This document shows, piece by piece, positions 1 through 8,646 of a DNA stretch of 64,000 bases; the stretch's first letter is position 1, and each line of letters starts with the position of its first letter. Where the stretch lies: the NCBI RefSeq assembly GCF_000009765.2, contig NC_003155.5, positions 868,001-932,000 of the forward strand, in the 5' to 3' direction. Made by a program: the position numbers and the translations under genes. This stretch comes from Streptomyces avermitilis MA-4680 = NBRC 14893. GTDB taxonomy: Bacteria > Actinomycetota > Actinomycetes > Streptomycetales > Streptomycetaceae. The notes beneath the pieces are model-generated. The model did no database searches. It was not told the origin of the DNA and saw nothing but the letters and a program-made list of their open reading frames with translations.

Positions 1-694
1 CGTCCGGCGGGTGCATCGGCGAGCGGTTCACGCTGTTGCCCCGCGGCGGGTCCCCGCGATCCGTCCAGTAGAGCATGCGCTCCGCGAGGTCGAGCTCCAG
101 GTCGATCGGCTCCGGCAGCCCCTCGAACAGCACCTCGATGTCGCCGCGTTCGGCCGCGCTTTCCCCGGCGGGCAGGCTGATTCCGGCCCGCAGGATCTTT
201 CCGAGTCCCGCGTCACTGGGGCCCTTCTGTGTCCAGTAGAGGTGTCCGCCGGCCGGGTCGACGGCGACTCCCACACACCACCTGGTCTCGTCGCGGCGGT
301 CATCCTCTCCCTGCCCCGTCTGCACGAGGGTCTCGACGTGCGAGCCGTCGAGGTCGCAGCGCATCACGCGCATCCCCTCGCGATCGCCCCAGTACAGCTT
401 CCGGCCGACGGCTTCGAGATACAGCTGCTTCGGCGTGTGCGTGACGCCGCTCGGGACGATCGTTGTCCGGTTGCCTCCGTCCAGGTCCACGCGTTCGATC
501 GAGCCGTCGTTCTCCGGCGGAAGGCCCATGTTCGTCCAGTAGACGTGCCCGGCCAGGACATCGATGGCGACCCCGTCGGGGATCCTGCACCCGGTGACGA
601 TGACCTTCTTGTCGGAGCCGTCGGGGTTCACGGAGAACAAGCGACCGCCACTGCTGGCCTCGAGCACGAACAGTCTTTCCTGGCGTTGCGTCAC
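1..694 (-). CDS. YWTD-repeat (LDL-receptor class B-like) beta-propeller protein, partial
   Basis: The frame is open from a GTG at 694 to the window edge (231 codons), so the C-terminus is outside. It carries regularly spaced propeller-blade motifs: YWTN near residue 52, YWGD near 101, YWT near 153 and YWTD near 208, each followed by a DLDG-type turn. YWTD propellers are usually binding or SMP-30/lactonase-like modules; no enzyme activity can be assigned here. No signal peptide is visible, so it is probably cytoplasmic. The GTG overlaps the stop of the upstream dehydrogenase gene as GTGA, which implies translational coupling and places it last of the visible genes in the 5-gene operon. Function within the pathway is inferred only from context. 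Confidence 0.82.
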   Translation of the reverse strand, partial: MTQRQERLFVLEASSGGRLFSVNPDGSDKKVIVTGCRIPDGVAIDVLAGHVYWTNMGLPPENDGSIERVDLDGGNRTTIVPSGVTHTPKQLYLEAVGRKLYWGDREGMRVMRCDLDGSHVETLVQTGQGEDDRRDETRWCVGVAVDPAGGHLYWTQKGPSDAGLGKILRAGISLPAGESAAERGDIEVLFEGLPEPIDLELDLAERMLYWTDRGDPPRGNSVNRSPMHPPD

Positions 695-1677
695 GCTTCC
701 TCCTTCGGCCCGCGACCGGCTGTGGCGCTCGGGCCGGACGGGTCGTGCTGGGCGCGCACGGCCAGCAGGGCCGAGAGCATCGCGTCGCGCCGGGCGGCCA
801 GTTCATCGACCGAGCGGCCGCCCGCCTCCTCCAGGACGCCGCCCACGATCTCCTCCTTGAGCTCGGGCGTGAACTCGGGGATGCCCAGTTCCTGCCAGGA
901 CGCCACCATCCGCGGCATGAGGGTGTCCATGAAGTGCTGGATGCCGCCCTCTCCTCCGCCGAGATGCCACAGCAGATGGGGACCCATGACCCCCCATCTG
1001 AGCCCCGGCCCCCAGGACACCGCGTCGTCGGAGTCCGCCACGTCGAGCACTCCCTCTTGGACCAGGTACACGACCTCGCGGTACAGCGCGGCCTGGATGC
1101 GGTTGGCGACGTGCCCGGGAAGCTCCTTCTTGAGGTGAATCGGTTTCTTGCCGATCGCGGCGTAGAACGACATGACGTCCCGGATCGTCTCCGGGGCGGT
1201 CCTCGTCCCGCCGACGACCTCGACCAGCGGGACGATGTGCGGCGGGTTGAAAGGATGACCGATGACGGTCCGCTCCGGACGTCGGCACTCGGCCTGGATG
1301 ACGCTCATCGTGATGCCCGACGAACTCGACGCGATGATCGCGTCCGGCGGGGTGGCGTCGTCGATGTCGGCGAACAACTTGACCTTGAGTTCCGGGCGCT
1401 CCGGCGCGTTCTCCTGTACGAAATCGGCGTCCGCGACGGCCTGACGCAGGTCCGCGGTGAAGCTCAGGCGGTCGGGCGAGGCTTCGGGCGCGAGTCCGAT
1501 CGAGGCAGCCGCGTCCCATGCCGCCTCCACGTACGAACGCAGGGCCGTCTCCGCGGTGGGGCCGGGGTCGGTCGCCGTGACGTCGAAGCCTCGGACGAGA
1601 TAGTGCGTCGCCCAGCTCGCACCGATCGTGCCGGTGCCCACGATCGCCACGCGGTGGACGGGTGTGTGTACGTTCAT
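691..1677 (-). CDS. 3-hydroxyacyl-CoA dehydrogenase family protein (L-carnitine dehydrogenase-like)
   Basis: The 328-residue protein starts with a Rossmann fold whose GTGTIG dinucleotide-binding motif is at residues 14-19. It has the family HPFNPPH segment carrying the catalytic His, and a C-terminal 3HCDH domain with a GPGLRW motif. NAD-dependent oxidation of a 3-hydroxyacyl-CoA or of a free 3-hydroxy acid is the expected reaction. Length and the GPGLRW-type C-terminus resemble single-domain L-carnitine dehydrogenases and lambda-crystallin relatives more than fused FadB proteins. It lies in an operon with crotonase, CoA-transferase and acyl-CoA dehydrogenase genes, 65 bp after the crotonase gene, and its stop overlaps the propeller start. 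The substrate is not determined. Confidence 0.88.
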   Translation of the reverse strand: MNVHTPVHRVAIVGTGTIGASWATHYLVRGFDVTATDPGPTAETALRSYVEAAWDAAASIGLAPEASPDRLSFTADLRQAVADADFVQENAPERPELKVKLFADIDDATPPDAIIASSSSGITMSVIQAECRRPERTVIGHPFNPPHIVPLVEVVGGTRTAPETIRDVMSFYAAIGKKPIHLKKELPGHVANRIQAALYREVVYLVQEGVLDVADSDDAVSWGPGLRWGVMGPHLLWHLGGGEGGIQHFMDTLMPRMVASWQELGIPEFTPELKEEIVGGVLEEAGGRSVDELAARRDAMLSALLAVRAQHDPSGPSATAGRGPKEEA

Positions 1678-1742
1678 GACTGGTCACTGCTCCTGAAACT
1701 CGGACACGGGCTGCGGGGGAAGAGCGGCTGCGGCGGCCGGTA

Positions 1743-2525
1743 TCAGCGGCCGTGCCAGACCGGGGCGCGTTTCTCGGCGAACGCCTGTGCGCCTTCCCGC
1801 GCGTCCTCGCTGGCGGCCAGTCCGCTCGTGAGCTCGTCCTGGCGTCTGAACGCGTCGCTCTCCTTCAGGCCCTGTGTCTCGCGCAGGACCTCCTTGACGG
1901 CCGCCAGTGCAAGCGGTGCGTTCCGCGCGACGCGGCCCGCGAGCTCCCGGGCCGCGTCCAGCGCGGCGCCGGGCGGGGTCAGCTCATTGACGAGCCCGTA
2001 CTCCTTGGCTTCGACGGCGGTCAGCGGCTCGCCCGTCAGCAGTACGCGCGCGGCGACGTGGTACGGAAGTCGGCGCGGCAGCCTGACCAGTCCGCCCTCC
2101 GCCGCCACGAGACCACGCATGACCTCGGGAAACCCGAAGCGGGCGTCCTCCGCGGCGACGATCAGGTCGCAGGCGAGGACCAGCTCGAAGCCACCGCCGA
2201 GCGCCCAGCCCTCGACCGCGGCGACCAGCGGCTTTCGCACCGACGCGCGGGTGAGCCCGCCCAGGCCCCGGCTGGGCAGCAAGGGCAGCTCGCCCTTGGC
2301 GAACGCCTTCAGGTCCATGCCCGCGCTGAACACCCCGCCCGCGCCCGTGAGGACGCCGACCGACAGCTCCGGGTCCGCGTCGAGCAGATCCACGGCCGCC
2401 GCGAGCTGTACCGCGGCCTCGTGGTCGACGGCGTTCTTCTGCGCGGGGCGGTTGATGGTGATGGTCAGTACGCCGCCGTGACGCTCGTGGAGCACCAAGT
2501 CGGCAGCTTCGGGCGCCGTGCTCAT
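1743..2525 (-). CDS. enoyl-CoA hydratase/isomerase (crotonase) family protein
   Basis: This is a 260-residue crotonase, the usual length. Visible signatures are the N-terminal INRP beta strand, the oxyanion-hole segment FSAGMDLKAF, the GGGFELVLACD helix, and the GFPEV segment that holds one catalytic-type Glu. It should hydrate or isomerise a 2-enoyl-CoA. The ATG at 2525 was chosen because it overlaps the stop of the upstream CoA-transferase gene as ATGA, typical of coupled operon genes, although the frame stays open farther upstream. By position it could act like CaiD/carnityl-CoA dehydratase, but sequence reading alone does not separate this from generic beta-oxidation hydratases. Confidence 0.9.
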   Translation of the reverse strand: MSTAPEAADLVLHERHGGVLTITINRPAQKNAVDHEAAVQLAAAVDLLDADPELSVGVLTGAGGVFSAGMDLKAFAKGELPLLPSRGLGGLTRASVRKPLVAAVEGWALGGGFELVLACDLIVAAEDARFGFPEVMRGLVAAEGGLVRLPRRLPYHVAARVLLTGEPLTAVEAKEYGLVNELTPPGAALDAARELAGRVARNAPLALAAVKEVLRETQGLKESDAFRRQDELTSGLAASEDAREGAQAFAEKRAPVWHGR

Positions 2526-3754
2526 CGCGGCCCCTCGGCTTCCGTCGGGCCGGGAATCGCTCCCTGGGCGCGCAGCTCGGCGATCTCGGCGGGGCCGAAT
2601 CCCAACTCGGCGAGGATCTCGTCGTTGTGCTCGCCCAGGTCCGGCGCTCGCTTCGCCGGCACCTTCGGCACCCCTCGGATGTTGACCGGGCTGCTGATGG
2701 TTTCCGCCAGCCCGCTGACTCCTTCCAGCGGCACGACGATGTCGTTCGCGCGCAGCTGCGGGTCCTGCGCGGCCTCCTCCGGCGTCTGGATGAGGCTGTA
2801 CGTGACGCGTTCCCGGGTCAGGGCGTCCCGCCAGTGGGCGAAGGGCTGCGAGCGGAACTCGGCGTCGAGCAGTTCGCTCAGCGCGGCGGCGTTCTCGACG
2901 AAGCCCTCGATGTCCGCGAAACGGGGATCCTCGAGCAGCTCGGGGTGCCCGATGGCCCGCGTCAGTCCCGGCCAGTGCGGGGGTGAGGCGACCAGCATGA
3001 ACCACTCGTCGTCCGCGGTCCGGTAGGGGTTGATCAGCGGGTTCGCCGGCGCCTTCCGGTCGTGCAGCTCGAACGGTGTGCCGCCGGCGAGTGCGCCGGC
3101 CACAAGCGTTCCCGTGGCCCAGACGCCCCCGGCGAGCAGCGACGTCCCGACACTGGCCCCTTGTCCCGTCCGCTCACGGCGGTACAGGGCGGTCACGACC
3201 GCCGCGTAGATCGCGATCGCCGACATGTAGTCGCCGCTGCCCCAGACCGGGACCGTCGGCGGGGCCCCGGCGTCCCGGGTGGAGGCCAGCAGCCCGCTGC
3301 GCGACCAGGCGGCGGTCAGGTCGAAGCCCGGCTGCCCGGCGTCGGGACCGGCGTCGCCGAAGCCCGTGATGTCGGCGTAGACGACCCGCGGGTTCCAGCC
3401 CGCGACCTCCTCGTAGCCGAGGTGCAGCTTCTCGCGCGTGCCGTGCGGGAAGTTGGTGATCACCACGTCGGCCCAATCGACGAGGCGTTTGAGTACCTCG
3501 GTGGCCGCCGGTGACTTCAGATCGATCACCATGCCGCGCTTGTTGCGGTTGGCGAGGTGCCAGCTGTAGTTGGCCTGTGCCCGGGGGCTGGGCGGGACCG
3601 AGCTCAGCCGCCGTTGGGGGTCGCCCCTTCCCGGCGGCTCGATCTTGATGACGTCCGCTCCGAAGTCGGAGAGCACGGTGGCCGCGGCCGGTCCCGCGAT
3701 GAAGCTCGACACGTCGAGGACCTTCAGGCCGGTGAAGACGGATTCGTTGGTCAT
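2522..3754 (-). CDS. CaiB/BaiF family (class III) CoA-transferase
   Basis: A 410-residue class III CoA-transferase, normal family length. The early segment GADVIKIEPP and the segment GFDLTAAWSRSGL, holding the Asp that forms the acyl anhydride in this family, are both present. It would transfer CoA between an acyl-CoA and a free carboxylate, activating the pathway substrate without ATP. The ATG at 3754 is preceded by a GAGGTG ribosome-binding site that lies within the 3' end of the acyl-CoA dehydrogenase gene 5 bp upstream. The 3' end overlaps the crotonase start. Carnitine, bile-acid and many other substrates occur in this family, so specificity is open. Confidence 0.92.
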   Translation of the reverse strand: MTNESVFTGLKVLDVSSFIAGPAAATVLSDFGADVIKIEPPGRGDPQRRLSSVPPSPRAQANYSWHLANRNKRGMVIDLKSPAATEVLKRLVDWADVVITNFPHGTREKLHLGYEEVAGWNPRVVYADITGFGDAGPDAGQPGFDLTAAWSRSGLLASTRDAGAPPTVPVWGSGDYMSAIAIYAAVVTALYRRERTGQGASVGTSLLAGGVWATGTLVAGALAGGTPFELHDRKAPANPLINPYRTADDEWFMLVASPPHWPGLTRAIGHPELLEDPRFADIEGFVENAAALSELLDAEFRSQPFAHWRDALTRERVTYSLIQTPEEAAQDPQLRANDIVVPLEGVSGLAETISSPVNIRGVPKVPAKRAPDLGEHNDEILAELGFGPAEIAELRAQGAIPGPTEAEGPR

Positions 3755-3759
3755 TGTCG

Positions 3760-5001
3760 TCACCTCACGAAGGCGCTGAGGCCGCCGGTCACGGCGCGTC
3801 CGACGATGAGGGTCTGGATCTCCCGGGTGCCTTCGTACGAGTAGATGGCCTCGGCGTCGGCGACGAAGCGGCCGACCTTGTAGTCGAGGAGGATGCCGTT
3901 GCCGGCCAGCAGTTCCCGCGCCCACCCCACGTTCTCGCGCATCCGCACGGTGCAGTAGGCCTTCGCCAGGGCGGACTGTTCATCCCGGAACACCCCGGCG
4001 TCCTGCAACTGGGCCAGGCGCGTCATCATCCCGCACGAGGCCGTGGCGTTGCCGAGCATCTTCACGAGCAGGTCCTGCACGAGCTGGAAGCCCCCGATGG
4101 GGCGCCCGAACTGTTCCCGTTCCTTCGTGTACTGCAGGGCGATCTCGTAGGCGGCGAACATCACGCCCACCGCCTGCCACGCCACGCCGCTGCGTGTCTG
4201 GCGCAGGATCTTGGCGGTGTCCTTGAACGAGTGCGCGTTCTGCAGCCGGTTGGCCTCCGGAACGCGGCAGCCGTCGAGCACGATGTCGGCGTTCTGCACG
4301 ATCCGCAGCGCCATCTTGTTCTCGATCTTCGTCGCGGTGAACCCGGGAGTGTCCTTCTCCACGACGAAGCCCAGCACATGACGGGTCTCGACATCGCGGG
4401 CCCAGATGACGACCAGGTCGGCGAAGGTCGCGTTGCCGATCCACCGCTTCGCGCCGTCGAGGATCCATGTGTCGCCGTCGCGGCGCGCGGTTGTCTGGAG
4501 GCCGCCGGCCACGTCGGAGCCACCGTGCGGTTCGGTCAGCCCGAAGGCGCCGATCTTCTCGAAGCGGCTCATCGCCGGCAGCCACCGCCGCTTCTGTTCG
4601 TCGGAGCCGCAGGTGAGGATGGTGCCCATGGCCAGACCCGTGTGCACGCCGGCGAACGTGGCCACGGACGCGTCGACATGCGCCAACTCCAGCGCGAGGA
4701 AGCCCGCGAGGAGGTTGCTCGGCCTGGATTCCGGGGAGTCCGGGTCGGCCCAGTCCATAAGACCGAGCCTCCCGAAGCCCTCGACCAACTGGAAGGGGAA
4801 CTCGGCCCTGGCCCAGTAATCATCGACGATCGGTGCGACCTGCGTGCGGAGGAACTCGCGGACGGACTCGAGCTGCTCTCGCTCCCCGTCCGACAGCAGT
4901 TCCTCGTAGGCGAAGAAGTCGGCGGGCAGCAGCCCCTTGTCCAGGTAGGGACCGGACGGTGCCGGCAAGGTCGTTGTACCGCTCACTGCAGTCTCCCTCA
5001 A
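3760..5001 (-). CDS. acyl-CoA dehydrogenase (glutaryl-CoA dehydrogenase/ACX4-like)
   Basis: This 413-residue flavoprotein is the first gene of the minus-strand operon. It has the acyl-CoA dehydrogenase N, middle (FGLTEPHGGSD) and C-terminal domains. The catalytic Glu sits in the YEGTREIQ segment near residue 390, as in the glutaryl-CoA dehydrogenase/short-chain oxidase 4 branch. It should introduce the 2,3 double bond into an acyl-CoA using FAD. The next gene starts 5 bp after its stop. The combination CoA-transferase, hydratase, dehydrogenase and 3-hydroxy dehydrogenase parallels the cai carnitine genes, which is context and not proof of substrate. Confidence 0.92.
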   Translation of the reverse strand: MRETAVSGTTTLPAPSGPYLDKGLLPADFFAYEELLSDGEREQLESVREFLRTQVAPIVDDYWARAEFPFQLVEGFGRLGLMDWADPDSPESRPSNLLAGFLALELAHVDASVATFAGVHTGLAMGTILTCGSDEQKRRWLPAMSRFEKIGAFGLTEPHGGSDVAGGLQTTARRDGDTWILDGAKRWIGNATFADLVVIWARDVETRHVLGFVVEKDTPGFTATKIENKMALRIVQNADIVLDGCRVPEANRLQNAHSFKDTAKILRQTRSGVAWQAVGVMFAAYEIALQYTKEREQFGRPIGGFQLVQDLLVKMLGNATASCGMMTRLAQLQDAGVFRDEQSALAKAYCTVRMRENVGWARELLAGNGILLDYKVGRFVADAEAIYSYEGTREIQTLIVGRAVTGGLSAFVR

Positions 5002-5371
5002 GCGCTGTGGGGGCGTGCCCAGAGACCCGCGCCCGTCAGAGCTTCCGGGCCTGGCGTTTCAGTACTCTGGCCCGATTAGACGCGGATCCCGGGCCGATCC
5101 ACCCGGACCCGCGCCGCGCAGCGATGCTGTTGTCGCCACGGATCACTCCAGTGGCCCGTCGCCGCCCGGTGCGGGAGAGGTGAGGCAGGACTGCGAGGTG
5201 CCCGGGACGGACGCGGGCAAGCCTGCCGGTGAGCGGGAGGTCTACCGGGTACTGGAGGAAGTCCACACCCTGGCCGGGTGCCGCATGCGGGATCCAGTGC
5301 ATCGGGTGCGCGGGATCCTGGTCCACTCCACCGCCGTCGCGGCGGGCCCGCGGACGGGGGCTGCCGAGCCG

Positions 5372-5520
5372 GGCCATGTCCTGGCCGGCCGTGCGTACTC
5401 CTCCCGGAAGATCCGCGAGTACCTGCGCGAGCGGCAGATCCCGCACGCCTACCCGGAGAAGCCTGACCGGGCCGGACACCGCCTCCCCGCGGCTCGGCCG
5501 GATGACGTCCGCCCGGATTC
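5372..5520 (+). pseudogene. IS5-family transposase fragment
   Basis: A stretch of about 45 codons has the AYSSRKIREYLRER segment characteristic of IS5-family transposases in Streptomyces, followed by a GHRL-type segment. The part coding for the rest of the catalytic domain is absent on both sides, and no terminal inverted repeats were found. It is a relic between the catabolic operon and a broken hydrolase gene. Family assignment is by recalled motif. Confidence 0.6.
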
Positions 5521-5610
5521 GACCATGGGTGATCTCCTTCGAGGCTGGTTGCCGCCTCGTGCTCGCGCCCCGCCGGGTGGGTGATGCCGCCCGGCGCGGA
5601 CCACGAGGTA

Positions 5611-6412
5611 CTACAGGCGGGCGGCGAACGCGCTGATGTGGGAGGCGACCTGGTCGGGCACCTCCAGTGGCGACAGGTGGCCGGTACCGTCGAGTTCGGT
5701 GAGGGTGGCAGTGGTGATCAGAGGAAGCAGGTGGTCCCGCAGGATCTGCGGCGGGTCCACCTTGTCGTCGCTGCCGGCCAGCACCAGGACGGGGACGTCG
5801 ATCGCACCGACCCGGTCCGTGAAGTCCTCGACCAGCGCCTGTCGCGGCCACGCCATGCGCGCCGCCTCGCCTGCCCGGGAACTGTCCTCGTGAACCTGCC
5901 GGCGCACCTCGGCGGACAGCTCGCCGTTGGTCAGTACGAGATCGATGCTTTGGTCGATGGGTCTCGCCGTTGTCGTAGGCGTGCGCCAGCGTCTCCTGGA
6001 ACTCGTGTGTCACACCGAACGGAGCCGGCGGGGCGGGTGCGACGAGCACTACGCCCTTCAGTCCGGCGGGGCGGCGAGAGGCGAGCGCCTGAGCCACCTT
6101 TCCGCTCATCGAGTGGCCCACCACGACGTATTCGCCGTGGCCGAGTTCGTCGATGACGCGCTCGGCGTCGTCGGCGAGCTGCTCGATGCCGTAGGGGCCA
6201 GGAACCTGGGTGGACTCACCCCAGCCGCGGTGGTCGTACGAGACGAACGCCCGCGCGGGGCTGAGGAGTTCGATGACCGGTCGCCAGGTGCGGTGGGAGC
6301 CACCCCAGTAGTGGAGGAAGACCAGGGTCGGCCCGTCGCCCTCGCGGACGTGGCCGTAGATCCGCCCGTCCTTCACGTTGAAGTACCGGCCGATCGGGGT
6401 GTAGGTGGTCAC
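5611..6412 (-). pseudogene. alpha/beta hydrolase, frameshifted
   Basis: The 5' part encodes a normal alpha/beta hydrolase: an HYWGG oxyanion segment near residue 34, DHRGWGES, and the nucleophile elbow GHSMSG. After about 150 codons the frame is lost near 5963. The missing C-terminal part (LVLAGSDDKVDP with the acid, and GTGHLSPLE with the catalytic His) continues in another frame down to the stop at 5611. One extra C in a CCC run on the coding strand explains the shift. All three triad residues are still encoded, so this is either a very recent pseudogene or a sequencing error. Substrate unknown. Confidence 0.8.
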
Positions 6413-6842
6413 GGTGTCGTGTTCCTTACTTGGGCCGGTGCTGAGCCGCTGTGCTGCGGCCGCTGTCGGCGTGAGCCTCGGCGGTGGGCCATGCTGCGCA
6501 TGGCTCCATCGTCGTCCGGCCCTTCTCGATCAACCACAAGCTCGTATGCCACCCTTCGCAATTTTCGGGACACACAAGCGGACGGTCACTCGCTGACCGA
6601 CAGAGCCGCGCCGCTGCCCTCGGTGACCACGGCCGATGGCTGCGATCACGCCGGCGCCATCCCCCCCACTGCTGCGCTGATACGGCTGCTCGGGTTGCTG
6701 GGGCATGGGAACGCTCCGGGCACACCGTTCACCCTGCCCGTCCGAGCCGCACAGCCGACGCATTCACCGGCCATGGGCCGCCAGACATTCCTGCGGTTCC
6801 CGGGCAGCCTGTCCAGAAAGTTACGGTCGTAGCCTTGGAGCC
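6413..6842. other. non-coding or decayed spacer
   Basis: No intact gene is seen between the divergent hydrolase and GlxA-type genes. On the minus strand around 6585-6690 there is a short DGAGVIAAIG-like stretch, as in the cofactor domain of quinone oxidoreductases, but it is too short and frame-disturbed to call a gene. Promoters for both neighbours must lie here; none is obvious. Confidence 0.4.
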
Positions 6843-7810
6843 ATGGCTCCCCATCGCGTCGCGGTCCTGGTGCTGCCCCTGGTGCTCCCCATCGATCTCG
6901 GCATCCCTACGCAGATCTTCAACGCGCGGCCCAACACCCCGTACGAACTCACGGTGTGCGGCGGAGCCCGTGGCAGCATCACGACCAGCACCGGGTTCAC
7001 GGTCGGAGACACAGCAGGACTGCCTGCTTTGGCCAGGGCGGACATGATCATCGTGCCCGGCTACTGGGAATATCAGCGGCCACCGGCACCCGAGGTCACG
7101 GCAGCTCTGAAACTTGTCTTCAGCCGAGGCGCCCGCATCGCCTCCATCTGCACCGGCGCCTTCGCACTGGCCGCGGCCGGGCTGCTCAACGGCCGTACGG
7201 TCACCACGCACTGGGCCAGCGCCGACGAACTCGAAATGCTCTACCCCCAGGTCCGGGTGGACCGCAGCGTCCTCTACATCGACGACGATCCCCTGCTGAC
7301 CTCCGCGGGCGTGACCGCCGGCATCGAGCTGTGTCTCCATATCGTCCGCAAGGACCTCGGCGCTGCCGACGCCAACGACATCGCCCGCGAACTGTTCGCC
7401 GCACCGCGACGGCGGCCAGGCCCAGTACATCACCCAGCCCCTGCCCGAACCCACCGCTCACACCCTCGCCGACACCCGCGACTGGGCCCTGAGTCACCTC
7501 GACGAAACCCCTCACACTGGAGGTTCTTGCCCGGTACGCTCGCGTCTCCGCCCGCACCCTGGTCCGCATGTGGCGCCAGGAAACCGGCATCACCCCACAC
7601 CAGTGGCTGCTCACCGCACGCATCAACCACGCCCGCGAACTCCTGGAAGTCACCGACCTCGGCATCGAACAGATCGCCGCCCAAAGCGGCCTCGGAACCA
7701 GCACCAACCTCCGTGCTCGATTCCGCGACACCCTCGGCACCACACCTTCCGCCTACCGGCGGACCTTCCAGGAAACAACCATGGCGGGGCCCCAAACCCG
7801 CCAGAAGTGA
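6843..7810 (+). pseudogene. GlxA-type transcriptional regulator (DJ-1/PfpI + AraC HTH), two frameshifts
   Basis: The N-terminal half is a DJ-1/PfpI-like domain with the SICTGAF elbow and the VTTHWA segment typical of GlxA/FtrA regulators. The frame breaks near 7400, where PHRDGGQAQY appears in a second frame, and breaks again near 7510. The rest of the AraC-type helix-turn-helix (MWRQETGITPHQWL, then IEQIAAQSGLG) follows in yet another register to 7810. Re-joining the three pieces gives a full-length regulator of about 320 residues, so the family call is firm. With two separate indels, decay is more likely than one sequencing error. Confidence 0.8.
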
Positions 7811-7849
7811 AACCCAAGAACCTGCGCGCCGAGGTGAGACAGGTCGACC

Positions 7850-8020
7850 GTGGCGGCGGCTCGGATGTCCCGAAAGGACGTCGAGGACACCATGGCGTTC
7901 AGCGCCCTGCACGGCATCCGCCCCATGACCGAAATCGTGCCACTGGACCGCGCGGACGAGGCCTACCAGAAGATGCTCGCCGGCAAGGCCCGCTTCCGGA
8001 TGGTGCTCACGGCCGGCTGA
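7850..8020 (+). pseudogene. zinc-type alcohol dehydrogenase, C-terminal fragment
   Basis: About 56 codons match the C-terminal end of zinc-dependent (AdhP/YahK-like) alcohol dehydrogenases: a helix with SRKDVEDTMAFSALHGIRP, then the strand with EIVPLDRADEAY, ending with a KARFRMVL tail and stop. The zinc site and Rossmann domain are missing. It directly follows the broken GlxA-type regulator; such regulators often control adjacent oxidoreductases, so this may be the remnant of a regulator-target pair. Confidence 0.65.
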
Positions 8021-8646
8021 CACCCATCAGCCGGTGCCGCTCTCCAGTCACACCCCGCCTCGGCCAAGTCCCTCACTTCCGATCCGAGGCCACCCGGCCG
8101 AGGCGGATTCCGGCAGCGCCTGCCCTGGTCCGGTTGTTGCGGGCTTCGTCCTGCTGGCCGTGGGATCCGCGGGCCCCCGCCTCCAGAAGGCTGCGCTCGT
8201 GCCGGCAGCCGCGGACCTGGGTTGAGCAAGACGCGCATGGGGTCTGCGAGGGCGCGAGGTTGGATGCGAGCCGGGATGGCAGCACCGCCTCAAAGGCTTA
8301 ACGCAAAATCAGGAAGGCCGTCGAAGAACTGATCGCCGAACGGGGCAGCGACAAGCCCTCGGGCTCGTGGTGGCATCTCGTCTTCTCCGGACCATGGAAA
8401 CGATCAAGGGTGAGGGCTTGTTGTGCCTGAGCGTCCCAGTTGGCAATTGCGCGCTCCGGTTGGCCAACGTGACGCTCAGCGGCGCGGTGCGGCGATGGGC
8501 CGGCACCGCGTCGGCGGGATGTCGGCCGTCCGGCGGGACTGTCGGTGATCCATAGGCGATGTGTCGGTGGCCGCCGGAACCATGGGGGTCGAGTTGCCCA
8601 AGGGAGCAGCCGCAGCCGCCTTCCACAGCAAGGGACCCCCGTCACC
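8021..8646. other. spacer without recognisable gene
   Basis: No reading frame here has both a convincing start and family motifs. A short plus-strand stretch near 8300-8400 reads like part of a helical protein but was not identified. The region separates the alcohol dehydrogenase scrap from the SDR gene and probably consists of further decayed sequence plus the SDR promoter. Confidence 0.4.

Noticed and set aside
745..2481. 578-codon plus-strand open frame over the catabolic operon
   Set aside because: It is antisense to the dehydrogenase and crotonase genes; no motifs, and codon bias fits the minus-strand genes.
5036..6412. 458-codon minus-strand frame as one protein
   Set aside because: Only the first 150 codons are hydrolase-like; the rest is out-of-frame read-through caused by the indel near 5963.
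6585..6690. Quinone oxidoreductase trace on the minus strand
   Set aside because: Only about ten residues look convincing and the frame is disturbed; mentioned in the spacer entry but not called.
8300..8410. Coding-like patch before the SDR gene
   Set aside because: No start, short, and mixed codon bias; no family recognised.
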